From contig JAAVTG010000602.1 of assembly GCA_011947345.1 (NCBI GenBank), positions 1-64,000 of the forward strand: DNA of 64,000 nucleotides, written 5' to 3'. The stretch is from Phytophthora quininea. Lineage: Eukaryota; Oomycota; Peronosporomycetes; Peronosporales; Peronosporaceae. Shown piece after piece: positions 1 to 12,971 of this stretch. The first letter of the stretch is position 1. The number at the start of each line of letters is the position of its first letter. The translations under genes and the position numbers were made by a program. Below the pieces are notes generated by a model. It searched no databases and was not told where the DNA came from. It was given only the letters and a program-made list of their open reading frames with translations.

Positions 1-1778
1 CCAAGAGCAACGCGATCGACATCAATTAAAACCATATCCACATGCACAAGGCATACGAACACAACCTCAATCAACACGGCGCACGACTGCACAGCCGGAT
101 TCTCCAGCACAGCAGCCGCACTAACGTTTGTCCCCCGGGCGAATCTTAGAAACGGCCGAAACCGCCCCTGCAAAGACCACCCGAAAAACCACCAATTGCC
201 TGAACAATCGTTCGCAGAGTGGGCTGTCCGCATCAGAAGCACCCGAAAACCGCCCCAGAGCGATTCCCAACTTTTTCCGACCGACACACCTCTCCACATA
301 TATAGGGAAGGCGTTTCGTAGTCATTCGCTGGCGCCACAAAGTCACCACTTTGGGGGAAATGACCCCAGGTCAGGTCCCATCAACTAGTCACATACAAAG
401 TGACTGATGTGACCTGACTCTAAGTACGCGCCCTCAATAAGTTCGAGGGTGGTAGGGGACCCTAAGTACGCGTCACTATTCACATTAGTGACAATACTGA
501 CATGTCACTCGGTTTTGTGACATAGATACATCGTACTTTAGATGGTATGGGTAAATATTTGGTCAAAAGTGCTCAAAATCTGGCCCGGAGGCCCGGAGAA
601 GAGGGTCGCCGGAACCTCGGATTTCCTCAGGGGGTGATAAACCTTCATAAGAGGTACACGACCAGCTAAATTAGCACCGTAGAAGGCCAGTGATTGCCGA
701 GTTATTCCATGATTTGTGGCTTTAGAGCGAAACTTTTTGGGAGCGCGTAAGAGCGGGACGCACTTGCGTGAGACCCGTGTATCCATATAGGTCGCCGTGA
801 AATTTGCTGGAGAATATGTTGAGCCCAAGAACGCGTGTTTCCGAGCATTTTGAATCCGCCCGGTCAAAGTCCGATTTTGGAGCCAAAACCGAGATTTGGG
901 GGCCAAATTTTGCCGCCCCCGCGTCGCTGAGTTTACAGAATAAGACCACTAAAGTTTGTACATGCAAACGCGGAATATCAAAAGGAAATATTACCGCGCA
1001 GGCAGCTCGATCAACTCCCAATATTGACTCGGCAGCGGCACTTTGAAAATCTCAAAAGCAAAAGTGCTATTTTTGAAAGATTTTTCGAACGCGTTTTTGA
1101 TGCTCGCACGCGCAACTGCGACCCGTGTATCCATATATACGTCGACAGCCCTTTGCAAAAGCAATCGATACGAAAAAATTGGGGCAAAATGTCCCGTCTA
1201 CGACCCTACAGAATTTTGAGCAGTTTAGCCAATGAAATCGCTGGATTCAAACCAGCTGTTCTCCGGGGTACCACTACAAACTTCAGACTTTTTAAGACCC
1301 CCGTGCTAATTTGCGCGTCGATCGTTGGAATATTGACGAAGTTACGGCATGTCAAAGTTGGCGGAACGCGTCTGCGACATGTGGCGGACCTTGGCCGGTC
1401 CCTGCACAACTATGGTAGAGTCTGGGCGCCAGTTTTTATCGCGCTCGACTAATTCAACATGCTCTTTCAGATTCCGCAAACTCCCGGCAAAAGCGGCACC
1501 TCCTTCTTGACTCGATACCCAATTTCCACAAAAAAAAATAATGGCGACCCACCTTCAGTCGCTAAATCAAGTGATTTTCTGGTGGGGAACGCAATGTGAC
1601 CCGGAAAATTTTCGATCACCACTCTCCAAAACGTTTATGACCCTCAGGGGATACCAAAACACCCTGACCCCGCTCGGTTGGTCGGAAACGTCCTGGGGCT
1701 TCCCGGCAACGTCAAACGTGATCGGCCAAAACGGGGTCTCGAGGGGCCGAAAAGTCCTTATTTCAAAAGTCTGGGAGG
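1..1778. other. No recognisable gene; degenerate, possibly transposon-derived DNA
   Basis: I see no open frame here with a recognisable domain, and the longest frames look like chance overlaps. An 18-base direct repeat (gacccgtgtatccatata) occurs at 772-789 and 1120-1137, each within a loosely similar G/C-rich setting, so the stretch may hold two diverged copies of one repeat unit. Confidence 0.5.
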
Positions 1779-2225
1779 TCATATCTCAAAAACTAAACAA
1801 AAGTAGCATGAGCCACTACCGCCATCGGAAAGCTCGCGATTTGCACTCCTAGAATAGCCAAAGTCCGAAGAAAAGGAGCACCTTTGTACAGCTGAGTCAA
1901 AGAAAAGACAAAATCGGCCGTTTTTGCCCCCGTTTTTCACGCTTTTCGTAGCCAGTAAGTGCATGACCCCATGCCAATAGAAAGCGTCACCGCTTGCATT
2001 CGTCTTCTTGGCGTGTATAATCTCGACCTCGGAGTCCTCAGATTTAGAGCAAGAGATGTCGTCGGCAGGCAGATCCACAGGTGGAGCTTGAGCGACTTGG
2101 AGGGTGCGTTCTCCAACGAGCTCAGCAAATGTTGCACGGCGAACTTGCTCACGAATTGGGGCGCGAGAACGTCTGGCCGATGCGAGTCGGGCAATCTGGG
2201 CAAGTCGGCGGTTCTTGCGCGGCAT
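1779..2225 (-). CDS. Hypothetical basic protein, possibly transposon-associated
   Basis: An uninterrupted 148-codon frame starts at an ATG at 2225. The first 40 residues are rich in Arg and Ala (starting MPRKNRRLAQIARL) and look like a DNA- or RNA-binding tail; an acidic Ser/Asp/Glu stretch follows. The C-terminal third is Cys- and Ser-rich and may be read-through past a real splice site. No known family is recognised and there are no partner genes nearby. It could be a chance frame in repeat-rich DNA. Confidence 0.25.
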   Translation of the reverse strand: MPRKNRRLAQIARLASARRSRAPIREQVRRATFAELVGERTLQVAQAPPVDLPADDISCSKSEDSEVEIIHAKKTNASGDAFYWHGVMHLLATKSVKNGGKNGRFCLFFDSAVQRCSFSSDFGYSRSANRELSDGGSGSCYFCLVFEI

Positions 2226-2751
2226 CTCAATGTGGAAATGCGGCGGCAAACATCAAACATGCGCGTGAGTTGAAGTCACAGATCTATTTTTGGCCAATCA
2301 AAAATAGTTAGCTAAATAAATCCACCAATAATAACCTGGCATCATTTTAGTAATAACATCACGAGGCATTCCTCACAATATTATAAATCGCTGGCGTCTT
2401 TTCGAATACGCATCACGCTGCAAAGCGTTGTCATTACCATACTTTAGATGATATACTGAGATAGAAAGCAAACGAAGTGCTGAGAGCACAGCCCAACAAG
2501 GATTAATTGCGTGATCGGTACAACCGCATGCGCCGTATGATCCAAAATCGTACCGGAAGCGTACCGGTTTTGCCGGGGCGCTGATATGCTTGGGTTCACA
2601 GAGGCTCCAAACCGATACCAGTATTGTACCGGGGAACTTTATTGCTCGGGGCCAAGAAAACATCACCGATTTTCCCTCGGGGCTAAGATGGCATCAAAAA
2701 GTAGCATAACTGCGCCGCTTCCAGCAGTTTAAGCAGTAGATCAACATGTAC
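2226..2751. other. Intergenic, nothing recognised
   Basis: AT-rich stretch without a supported gene, RNA or clear repeat. Confidence 0.4.
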
Positions 2752-2997
2752 TTAGGCAACGGTCGAGTCCGCGAAGTCTGGGTTTGGTACAGTCTCCGTA
2801 GACAGTGCAGCAGCTCGCAACAGCTCAATCGAGCAGGATCCCAGAGCATACCTACCTCCGGTGATATCACTTCCAGCAGGTGCGTCCGGCTCGACACAAT
2901 TCGGGCACGTGAGTTTGTTGTGACCAGCTTTTCCACACAAACTGCATTTGTAGGGACAGAACTTCTTCTTCTCGGCGGCGGCAGTGACTTGACACAC
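2752..2997 (-). pseudogene. Zinc-knuckle remnant, probably from a transposase or retroelement
   Basis: The frame contains a CCHC knuckle of form C-x2-C-x4-H-x4-C (CSLCGKAGHNKLTC), preceded by a Lys-rich run. Knuckles of this type close many SWIM-containing MULE transposases and also occur in Gag proteins. No integrase, DDE or SWIM core is readable beside it, so this looks like a detached C-terminal fragment. The frame lies in a 3 kb stretch with no other gene. Confidence 0.35.
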
Positions 2998-4426
2998 TAG
3001 ATCCTAGAGGAAGCCGTCAATGCTACTTGTACACGGCTTGGTTTTGGGGACGGCAGCAGCAGTGGATCGCGGTATCTCGCCCCGACTGGGGATCCGACGT
3101 TGTATATTTCCTCGGTCGCGTGCCTCTGGTCGCGCCGCCCTCCACAATACTTCTGATCAACAAAAACGAATGAAAAGAATCTTTCCTGATCGTCAAGTTG
3201 ACAACAAGCTCTCGAGCCGGGGTTTTGATCTTCAAAACTACGCAGGAAACTAGGCAGAAGTGCGTTGTCATCATCAGTTCGTAGTTCCTCCTTGACACGG
3301 GTAACTGCGCTATAAACAACTGAAGTGCAATCTTCCATATTCACATTGCTGTTAACCGTTAAGAGCGGACCACCCTTGCCTTTGATACGCCGAGGCCATC
3401 GACTACCGCGCTCTGGAGACCACGTAAATATCCAAGATGCCGTGCGTTGCACTGGCATCCATGTGTAGTTCTAGTTAACCCCGTCTACTGACAACAATCA
3501 AGGCTATCTCGAGTGACACAACATTGAAACCAAACCAAAAACTGTGTCCACATTGCCGCACGCTTAAGTGAAAAGGTAAGACGGATGGCATGTTCTGGGC
3601 AAAATTATTCTAGTTCCTCTTGGAGAACTGCCCAGCAATTTGTGAACGCTTATGGAAGATTTTGATTTCATGTGACAGCTACATGCCTACAAAGGCATGT
3701 TTGCCTTCACGTCAATGGAAGCGTCGGTGCAAGCTGTATATACCGGCATTTATTAAGTAAATGATTTTTGTGTACCTTCCACGCGGTTCAAGAAGTATTG
3801 ATAACGTGATTTCTGTAATCAGTAACATTCCAGCCGATTTTACAGACAAGTTGGAGTTGCTCTTCGTGGCTTGCTCCCAGGAGCTATTTGCAAGAAAAGT
3901 TGTTCGAAGACAGTACTTTCCAGCTTTAGTTTTCGATAATCAGTTATTTGGCTGTATTGCTTAGGGAACATTCTGAGACAGCTTTAACGATGACACATGC
4001 TCCTGTAATCTTCCAGTAAATCTCCACAGTAATAACTTGCACTTTTTCTCTTCTAATATTTGAATTGTTCCGCCATGTCCAAAAACATTTGGTCTGCCAT
4101 GCTGCTTTTAGGAAAGCCGTGTGGATTTTGGATACGATAGTGGCTACAATGAAGCTAAATATGGTTTGGGTAAAAAGGGTAGCGACCATGCTGCGCTCGC
4201 TCGAGGGCGCGTTACTCAGCATCCTGTACGTTGACCTGTGGTAGTATGTCCTCGCCAGCGAGTTGGAAGAGATTTATGGCGCGGACTTGCTGCATTTCTT
4301 AGCCGACTGACTTGTCCAGCGCGAGAACAGTATGTCGATGCGCTATTCGGGAGGGCTAACACTTTTGAGGACTGAACGCGTGGTGCTGACGGACGCTGTT
4401 CATCAGGTGGAGCTGCATTCACAGAT
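2998..4426. other. No supported gene
   Basis: Several frames of 60-150 codons exist but none has a convincing domain. A minus-strand 153-codon frame at 2997-3458 directly precedes the zinc-knuckle fragment and may be older sequence of the same element, but I see no motif in it. Confidence 0.4.
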
Positions 4427-4917
4427 ATGGGGACTGTTTTTACCGTAGATCGACTACATTTAACAACCCCGCCTGAAGTCGGTCAACTTTATCGGCCAGG
4501 AATCGGGGACCCTCTGCGCTACCCTCCAGCGAATAATTGGTGCTCCACAGCAGAGGAACTGGATGTGACGATTACTATCTGCCTTGGCGCTGGCAACGTA
4601 CGATTCCATGCTGTGTACATCATCGCGGTCGGGACACAAGCGAACGTGACCGAAGCGTCAGAACCATTTCTAGTCGGTAAGTGGAGATCGACAGACATGC
4701 GCTCCAGATTAAGCCGTTTGCCGGGCAGAGGTCGTTTTGGACAATACGGTGGCGTGCGACTGCACTGGGTGGTGTTGGTGGATCGAAGCTACTGGTATCA
4801 AGCTGAGAATGCTATCGAGGAGCATTTTGATGAACACTTCATGAGTTTCCCGTTCCCTGATGCGCTTGGAACTCGCCACCACGAGGAAGTGTTCTTTTGT
4901 CCGTTTCAATTGAAGCT
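4427..4917 (+). CDS. Hypothetical protein exon
   Basis: A 180-codon frame begins at ATG 4427 and looks protein-like: a hydrophobic strand pattern around residues 60-70, then HWVVLVDRSYWYQAENAIEE followed by FPFPDALGTRHHEEVFF. A good splice donor (GTACGTAGAG) follows the codons for FQLKL at about 4918, so the real exon probably ends at 4917 and the remaining codons are intronic. The AENAIEEHF...E-E-F pattern faintly recalls the C-terminal part of T5orf172/GIY-YIG-like domains, but I cannot support that. The downstream exon was not found. Confidence 0.3.
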
Positions 4918-7900
4918 GGTACGTAGAGTATTTTATGCAGTGACTCATTTCCCCACCCCTGAGGTGTGATTCGCCCTCTTCGGCCACAGTTTGCTCCGTG
5001 GACGGAATCTAAGGGGACATTGCGTTTTCTTCACGTAGTTCGCAGCTTGTCGATTAAACTTTCTCTGGTACAGCTCCTTGACAGCCGACCCGTGCGGCTC
5101 CTGCTGCGGCTCCAGATCTATATGCTCAAGCAAGATTATCCGAACAGATATTCACCATCACCCAACACTGAGCAAGAAGACCGACGAAGAGCATGAGTTT
5201 TCGTATCCGAGGAGTGAGGCGGGGTTGACTCCTCCCCCCCCCCGGCCCGACCCTTTCCGATGTCGAGCCCTTGGTTTCCAGGAACGGAGTGGATGCAGTT
5301 ACGCAAAATCTACCGCTGAGTCGAGCATTCCTGCTTGCCCCGCGTAGCCTATACAGCAAGTACTCGAACCCGATCACCGAGGGCCGCAGCCGCTTGTCGA
5401 TGTTGCCGAACCTATGTTAGCAGTTTTGAAGGCCTACTACAGCGTACCTGGCAGTATGACGCTGGTATTCGTCAAGTGCGACTATATTAACATTTCCGAA
5501 CCCGATATTGCGCCAAAAACCGCTGACGTTGCTAAAGAATGACAGTTTAAGATATCTTCACTAACTACAGGCTTCTATTATGAAATACCTCCTTGACCGT
5601 TGCCGGAAACCGAATGATTGAATGGGCATTGTGTGTTCTTACGGCAGTTACATCTATGAGCTACCAACAGTTTTGAGACTAGAACCACGAACGGATATCC
5701 ATTACTTAGCTATCAGCAAGCGCAATACGGGGGCAAACAACAAAAAAACTCTTGTCTCGACGTTTCAATCATCTTGAACAAGCTACAGCCATGTCGCGCT
5801 CAAATCGTTCATTCACGCGATGAGCTAGCTTTAAAAACTAAAACACTTCTGGAGGACGTTTATAGCTGAATCATTTCGGCAACAAGTAGCGCAACACTCT
5901 GCATTAGTCTTAGTACCTTTGGAGTGGACATCATTTTTCAGAGCCAAGTTACTGAAGTCATTTTTAAAAGGAAATTTCCCAATACTCAACACAGAAACGG
6001 CAACACCAAGGTTTGTGCTACTACAAAAGAGTACAACTCTTTCTCGCTTCTCGGATACCGGGTCGTCTTGGGTAGTTTCGCAAAGAATACACACTGCGGT
6101 ATACTCTTGAGGAATATGTCTCGACATCTCTTGTTACTTCCTTGGGTTCCCTTTATACGTAAATGCGATTGTTTCATTTGCATAACCATCCGTCCGACGA
6201 TCGCAATCTGAAGTAAATACAACGAGGTTTTATCTGCTAATTCGAGTGCTTGACCACATGGTAGCGTCCGCGTATTCTCGTAACACATTGAACCCTTAGA
6301 GTCCTTGTCGCTTTCAACAGCTGCTTCTCTGGAAGGTTTTGTACGCGTATTTCGTTGTGTTTTTGTCTTGGACGTCATCGGCTTGTGTTGTACGTATTGC
6401 TCTTTACCTTTAACGTCGTGAACGAGATAACCGAATGTCCTGTAGCCGATTTTGTTTGTGCCAAAGTGGGAGCCAACTGTTTGGCATGGCTTACACTTCT
6501 ACGTTTTCGCATTTGTTTTAAATTGAGTACATCGCGTTTGTCGCCGCTGCCGATTCAGGTGATGTTAGTTCGTGACCGAGTGAAAAACTGTGGTCTAGTA
6601 ACACAGAACCATAGGACAACCTAGCCCGATTTCAACGGTCACTTGCATGTACAATGTCCACTGGTATTACCCGGCGCCGATGTGCCGGGGCCAGAGCAGT
6701 TGATGTAGACGCTTCTAGGCCTCGGTCGGTACCCCCAAAACAGTGAGGCTTTGCACTGATACCAGAACAGCCGAGAGCGATGCCGCTCAAAAGCTGCAAT
6801 CCAATCGAGAAATTATGAGGTTTGGCGAAGTTGTAATAGTAGAAAGTTATTACGCTCGACTTACGCTTGAGCTTCCAATCTTGTTGCATTGGCGATTCAA
6901 GCTACAGTGAACTGATTGTCGATCAAACGGTAACAAGTGAGAGCTGAGGTCGAAGATTGTGGCAAGGTTGAAGCACGGAGAGGACCGCATGAAGATCCTA
7001 GCGTCAGCAAGGGAAGCAGAAACGTGGCTACAGATAGAGCGCAGGACAAGCAATTGGCAGGCGGGTACTCCTAAAAGTGCTGAACAGAGCACATGTGTTT
7101 GTTAGCTAGCTACACTAGGACGAGAAGATAATAAAGTAGGGACGCGAGTTCCGGCGGCTGAGGTAGTCGACTGTGTTGATCGAAAACTCTGGACGAAGGG
7201 TCGGAAAACCTCCGCGGCTTACGGCACGAGCTTCGACCCGTCGACAAGCAGGCGTCCCCAGACTTGTGACAAAACCTCGAATGGGGACATATTCTGCTTC
7301 TAAAGGGTACTAAGATCACCGCCATCACCAGATGCAACTTCGGAATCGCGGAAAACACTGTCACTATCAATGGCTCTAGGTCGGACGTCGGTATCATTGT
7401 CGATGCCACCCATGCCGGTATGTCTGTTACTCCTTAGCACTCCTGTGTGGTAATCACTTCATTTTGTGAGGTGACGTTCCGTGTTTCCACAGTGAAGATA
7501 CAACCGTCCATTGTCATAGCTGAAATCATTCAGTAAATTTAACTTGGACCTGCAATACTTGCACTTGTGGCTTGGAGGTATTTCGCAAAGAAACACGGCG
7601 ACTCACTGATCCCTTGATAGAATGATGTAGAAGTTCTCCCACGCCACCACATGTTCGAGAGTGCCACAATCCGCAAGTTGCGCTGTAATGTGACTTAATT
7701 ACTCAAATACTTAAATTGTATACGAACACTTGGAGTTGCCCAATTCAGCTCCAGCATCGTCTGTATGTTATTTCCAGCTTACACGGTATCGGACGAATAA
7801 AGTGGTCTGGGCGCGAAGTCATAATTTCTCAACTGAAGCATGTCCGAACGTCAGTCTAGGATGGGTGAAAAGAAGAGATTGCTATCTATCCTTAGAAGAC

Positions 7901-8078
7901 ATGAGCGCTGCCAGACAACGTATCAAGGCGAAGAGACAATTCGGTGAAGTTGACGTTGTCAAGAAGAGTTACAGAATAGGCAGGTGATTTGTTGGAGTTG
8001 ACACAACATTGGACAACCCAATCACGTAAAAATCAAGTACAAGCTATCAAACAGTTACGCTAAACCCGCCAACACTAG
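4918..8078. other. Gene-poor stretch, nothing recognised
   Basis: Only short frames that look random. It contains an uninterrupted C run near 5231-5240 and otherwise AT-rich sequence. I find no recognisable protein domain, tRNA or tandem repeat. Confidence 0.45.
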
Positions 8079-9490
8079 TCAGAGCAACAAACTTCGCGGG
8101 TCGTCGTCGTGCAAATTGACACGAAGAGGTTGCAGAGGCTTCTCTTCTTCCGCGACTTGGCTGTCGTGAGAGATTGTTGATTCGGTTGTCTTGGCCTTCG
8201 ACGACGAGGTTTTCTTGGTTCTCTTGGATGCTTTCGTCGATGCAGACACAGACTTCTTCTGGGTTTTAGCTGCCTTAGCAGCTACTCTCTCGGCTGCGTT
8301 CAGCTGCCTTCTCCTTTGCATCATCTTCTGTATAGCAGCGGCTTCTTATTTAAGCTGCTTTTTGCGTTCTCTTTCTTTGGCCTTCTTGATCTTATTGGCA
8401 ACCTTCTCTCTTCGGACACCTTCCGCATGCAGAACTGATGAAATCATCTCGCCCCGCGTCATCAGGGCACCTCCGTCGACACAGGTTCTCTGGCGTTGGG
8501 TTGCGGCTGCGAAGGCTGCGATTGCGTAGTAGCTGTAATAGTTGTGCGTAGCCGAGAAAGGCCGAGTCTAGGCTCTTCAATGACATACATCTGCGCTTTA
8601 GGAGACGTTGGTCACGGCCCGTGAGCACTGGGGTTTGAAGGAGGAAGTTGATCGCTGGCTTGTCTGTCACAACAGGCTCCATTCCAATGATCTTGTTCAG
8701 CATCATCTCTAAGGACAAAGGAAAAATGCCTGTATTCTTGAACGACGCTTGGCAGAATTCGGGAGTAATTGCGCCTGCCCATGATCTAGACGACCAACTC
8801 ACTAGATTGTCGCTGTCTGGTTGGCAGTGTACAAGCTCTTGACCACGTAGTCGATCAAATGTGGTGGCGTGATGCAAAGGTTCAACGAATCCTTCCCATG
8901 CCATGCTGACCAGTCGAACTAGATCGTTGGCTCGCATGACCTTGGAACAATTCACACGAGGTGGATTTTTGCCTTAGGGACAAAATCCAGTTTCGTCACA
9001 ATTCCCTACTTTATCAGCGCCAAGCCCTTCCATGGCCTCTTTCAAGTTGGCATGGAAGAACGAATGCGCTCTTTTGTCGACATGTTGAATCGCTTAACGT
9101 CCAGGATTTGAGCCTTTTTGCGGGTTAGAAGATCACCATGTCGAGCCACAAATCGCGATGGCCACCTTGTAGAAGGAAAGTACTTGGGCATAGACTTCCT
9201 TGCCTTGGGGCGACCTGATGTCCCAAAATACGCAGCTCTCCATCTGTCATGCATACCCCGAGCTTTGATCGGAGGATGACTTGAACGATGTCGTCCTCTT
9301 CATTATCCGAGAGAATTGTCTTCTGGCCGGAGTGCACACTCGCGTCGATACCCTTCTTCAACCGCCAATGTAGGCTAGACTTCGGCACTCCAAACAACGA
9401 CACAGCTCGTCCGATTGAATAGCCCTCCTCTTTCACCAAGCGGATAGCGCCAGAAAACCGCGCCACTCGATTTGCCCGATTCTTCACCAC
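8079..9490 (-). pseudogene. Internally deleted pogo/Tigger-like (CENP-B-type) transposase
   Basis: Read leftward from 9490, the sequence encodes an N-terminal psq-type helix-turn-helix (GYSIGRAVSLFGVPKSSLHW), then in a shifted frame a CENP-B-type helix-turn-helix (SRFVARHGDLLTRKKAQILD). Next comes the first catalytic motif of the pogo DDE domain, NCDETGF, near 9003. It then jumps, after an in-frame stop, straight to the C-terminal part (FCQASFKNTGIFPL) and a Lys/Ser-rich tail. The central DDE core carrying the second and third acidic residues is missing, so the element cannot be autonomous. I identified no terminal inverted repeats. Confidence 0.75.
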
Positions 9491-11027
9491 GTTCTACTTC
9501 CTTGGCTTGGTCACCATGAGGCTCCGTCCGATGTTGGTCTGCTGTTCACAAGATCGATTTTGGGTTGCCAGAACACCTCGAGATTTTGCTCATTTTGCTC
9601 GTTTTGCTCTAGGTAAAGGGAGAGGAAACCTTTGTGCTTCCTCTTCCACAGCAATGCAATTGTGCTTGTTGGCGACGAATTACACCAGCTCAAGATATGC
9701 CTAAAGTTACTACCTAACAATAGCAACTCTATTGTTCAAGATTGTGTCGTGTCCAAGATTGTGCCAGCTGGGGATATAGGCAAATCTAGATATAGGAAGC
9801 ATTCCAACCCAAGGTGCTTCCTCTCGATGGCGCAATAAAATCAGCAACTGTATATGATTTTGCAACGATGGTCTCTTTCCTACAAACAGCAGCGCTTCCT
9901 GTTAAATAATCGATCGATAAGGTATACTGGACAAGAGACGTAACCGGTTCCAATTAAACCGTGGTTCAATCACTATTCTGAAAGTGCATATTCTCCGTTA
10001 GTTAAGACAAATTGACTTGCTTTATTACCTAAAACGTTTATCTTACTTTATTAACTAGGCCGACTATTTGATACGTCAAGCTTCTATCTGCGAAGAGCTT
10101 CGAGAAGTATTTTAATCCAACATAGCATTTGTCAAACCAGGTAGATGTGGTACTGGAGTCACTGATGCTTTTCGTTATACCATCAAATCAAAGACCCAAT
10201 GGTGCATTTGTACGCGTGGCTGAGAGCATCGTTGTCAGCATCCCGATAGTATGACACGTAATAACTAAATTATACCGTAACACACGTACTCTTCGCTAAA
10301 CTCGCTATGATGCAGCGCCAGCAACGCTACTAACAAGCAACAATATTCCGCCTAAATGCGTTTCTAGACGCGCACATTGAGTGGTATGTGGCGATGAAGG
10401 AGGACGGTATGGCTGACCCCGTCAATATGGCAAGAGGGCATGCTTTTATATAAGTTGCGCGTCCGCAAAAAGCCACCCTAGGCATAGTCACTGTCCGCAA
10501 AGGTGCAGAGGCATTTTGAGTGAGAGAAGCACAGTGGCGGAGCCTCGAAGCCCCAAAGGGTTGTGAGGAAGGCCCTGATCGACACTGAGTACCGGCTTGG
10601 GGTAATCGAGCAGAAAAGGAACAGCAGCAACGAGTGTAGCCGGGCAGCAGCACAGCAAACGGAGTCAGCGGGACGATGTCAACGCACTCTATAATCTGCT
10701 GAAGGTTGTGATGAGTGAGACCGGTGTCGGAGAGTGTCCAAGTGACTAGGCGGGGGACGTTGATAGTTGTCAGCGGGCGGTCAGTGCGCCGTTTTGCAAG
10801 GCTCGTGTAGTGACAGACGTTTATGTTGTGCTTATGTGGTACATTAGTAGTAATACAATCAGGTGGAGTCGTCTGTGCACGACAAACACCGGCGCGACCT
10901 AGGAAATTTCTCGGGGTGAAACCAGCAAGAGTGCCGACGAAGCAGAAGGAGGGCAAGAACCCCGAAACAAACGGCGTACAGCATATGGCTTACGACTTCC
11001 CGGTGCGTGGGGAATAAACGAATAAGG
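9491..11027. other. No supported gene between two transposon remnants
   Basis: Mostly AT-rich. A minus-strand frame at 10330-10956 has 208 codons but random-looking composition and no motif. It may be the degenerate flank of one of the neighbouring transposons. Confidence 0.4.
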
Positions 11028-12497
11028 GCCGTTCTTAGCCAAACGGAAACGGCGGATTTCGGCTCAGTGGCCCAATCAAATCGCTAGGATGCACATGTTG
11101 GTGGACAGCATATGTGTCCACGAAACCGGAATCAGATCCACTCCCCAGCTCACTCGATGTGCCGGCGGACGCGGACGGCTTGTGGACGGGAGAGATACAT
11201 CGCGTGGGTAGGAAGCGCGGGTAGGAAACTCTCGTAGGGAGCGCCTCAGCCGCGGTCGAAGCTTCGAGCCCCACTCTACTTTTCGACACAACCCCGTCAA
11301 CCTCAGACGCCACTCTTCCCAAGCCGTTGCGATGACTCCCTTCCCTGTTGAACTCGACGCTTCCGCTGCGAACCTCGCTGTGCGCCGTCGCGCTGGTATT
11401 GGCACGGAACATGGAAGTAATGGTGAGCGAGTCGTGGGTACCAGTTCCCCCCACTAATTGGGCGTATTCTCACTGCCGGACGCGCTCCGTCAGCAGGACT
11501 CGACGCAACTACAGCCCGCGCTCGAACTATTCAACGCCTCTCAAGAGCTGAACATGAATCTTTTGTGCGATGCGCCTCTGGTTCTGCAGGTTTTGGAGTT
11601 GTTGCAGAACGCGGCATCGCTTCTGGAATTGTGGTTTCTCTTGTCGATGCAGCCACTCCACATCATGAAGCCACTCCTCATCGAGAAGTTCATGTTGAAC
11701 AAGAAGGTTCTACAGTGTGTGGACTCGCAGCAGATGCGAGAGGCCGACGAGTTGAAGTACACGAGCAAGCTACTGTATTATCCCGACGCGCTGAGGGGGG
11801 ACTCGTAGCGGCTCCTGAGACTGCAAACAATGTTGCTGTTCGCCTTCCTGGCGGGGTTCAATCTGGTGGACGTCCCAATACACAGCGAACGAATCGCTTT
11901 CATCGTGCGATCTACAACTCGATAATACGATGGGCTGCTGATGCCTACCGTGCGCCGAACGTCCAAATAAGACCCACCTGCAAGATATCTTAAAGTTGTC
12001 ATAAGCATTATGCAAGGAGATATCGGGTCTTCGCCACTAGAGCTCGTAGATTGTTTCTCGTCAACATGTAACTTTGGAGTGAGTAGCTCCAACAAACGCA
12101 TAAAACTCGACACCGACATTCGAAATGTGCGATCGAACATCTTCTCCTTAATCAACAGTCGTATCTCTTCGGTGGAGTTCACACGGCCACGTGAAAAACG
12201 ATTACCGCGGGATCGCTGCAACAACAGCAACACCAGCGTCATAGCAACACGACCATGAGAGCGCGTCCGTCGTCCGTCGGATGAACTCAATTGCCTCCAT
12301 ACTGGGCTTCCTGACGCTGTCTGCGGCCAAAACCCAAGTCGTCGATACTCACTTGCTATTCTTAGATGTCAACCATCCCCCAAACTTTCGTCCACAAAGT
12401 CCGTCCGCTTCGAAAACACTCGTTCTTAGCCAACCATGAAAAAAAGTGCCGTCCACCAAAGCCGTCCATCCACTAACGATTTTGGCTAAGAGCACAA
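11028..12497. mobile_element. Candidate PIF/Harbinger element with degenerate termini
   Basis: The left edge reads gggccgttcttagccaaacgg (11030 region) right after a TAA. The sequence near 12475-12495 (gattttggctaagagcac) is an imperfect inverse of it, sharing cttagccaaa. Together they could be terminal inverted repeats of an element about 1.47 kb long carrying the transposase fragment at 11778-12242. A second copy of the motif (cgttcttagcca) lies at 12422. The termini are too diverged for the boundaries to be firm, and I could not show a clean 3-bp target duplication. Confidence 0.35.
11778..12242 (-). pseudogene. PIF/Harbinger (HARBI1-like) transposase, N-terminal part only
   Basis: Starting from an ATG at 12242, the frame shows the typical Harbinger N-terminus: a phenylalanine-rich segment (FRMSVSSFMRLLELLTPKL), then LMTTLRYLAGGSYLDVRRT and GISSPSYYRVVDRTMKAI, the helix-turn-helix-like stretch before the DDE nuclease. 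The frame ends before the first catalytic Asp, and I could not read the DDE part in any frame further left. This is a truncated copy. The neighbouring frames at 11035-11454 (minus) and 11458-11808 (plus) have no recognised domain. Confidence 0.7.
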
Positions 12498-12971
12498 TAC
12501 GCTTCATTGCGGTTATACACACACAGATCTCCAGCGATACCGAATCTGCTATATGCATCTCACTAACATCCCCTTTATCCTATGGTACATTGTTTCTTTT
12601 ATCCAAAAGTTCTTATTATACTTTATTTACGTGCGGTACTAATACTGCCAACCAATCCAGTGTTCATACTTTTCGCTATCTTTGGCGGCTATATAAAGGA
12701 AGATGAAGCAGCGGGCGGACATTTTCCTCAGCTGAGGGTGCGCCTTTATTCGAGGTCGCAATCGGCAGATGTCGCGAGTGCAGCACTCGGGTCTAGTGTC
12801 ATCCACCAGCGACCGAGCATCGCTGTTCCTGCTCTCGCCCGCGGCTCTTCGGCCTATGACCAGCCATGCTCGCATCGAAGGCGGAGTGCTCTTCTCAAAG
12901 TCGGGGCGCGACGGCACCCAATCAGTCCCCAAGAAGAAAAATTCCTACTCCCAAAACTCAAGAGCGGCGCA
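12498..12971. other. Upstream region of the kinesin gene
   Basis: No separate gene is seen. The kinesin reading frame stays open back to an ATG at 12582, but the added residues include a hydrophobic stretch unlike a kinesin N-terminus. Part of this region is therefore probably 5' untranslated sequence or an unrecognised first exon. Confidence 0.4.

Noticed and set aside
4918..8078. Possible effector (RXLR or Crinkler type) genes in the gene-poor stretch
   Set aside because: I looked for signal peptides followed by RXLR-EER or LFLAK-type motifs on both strands and found none that hold up.
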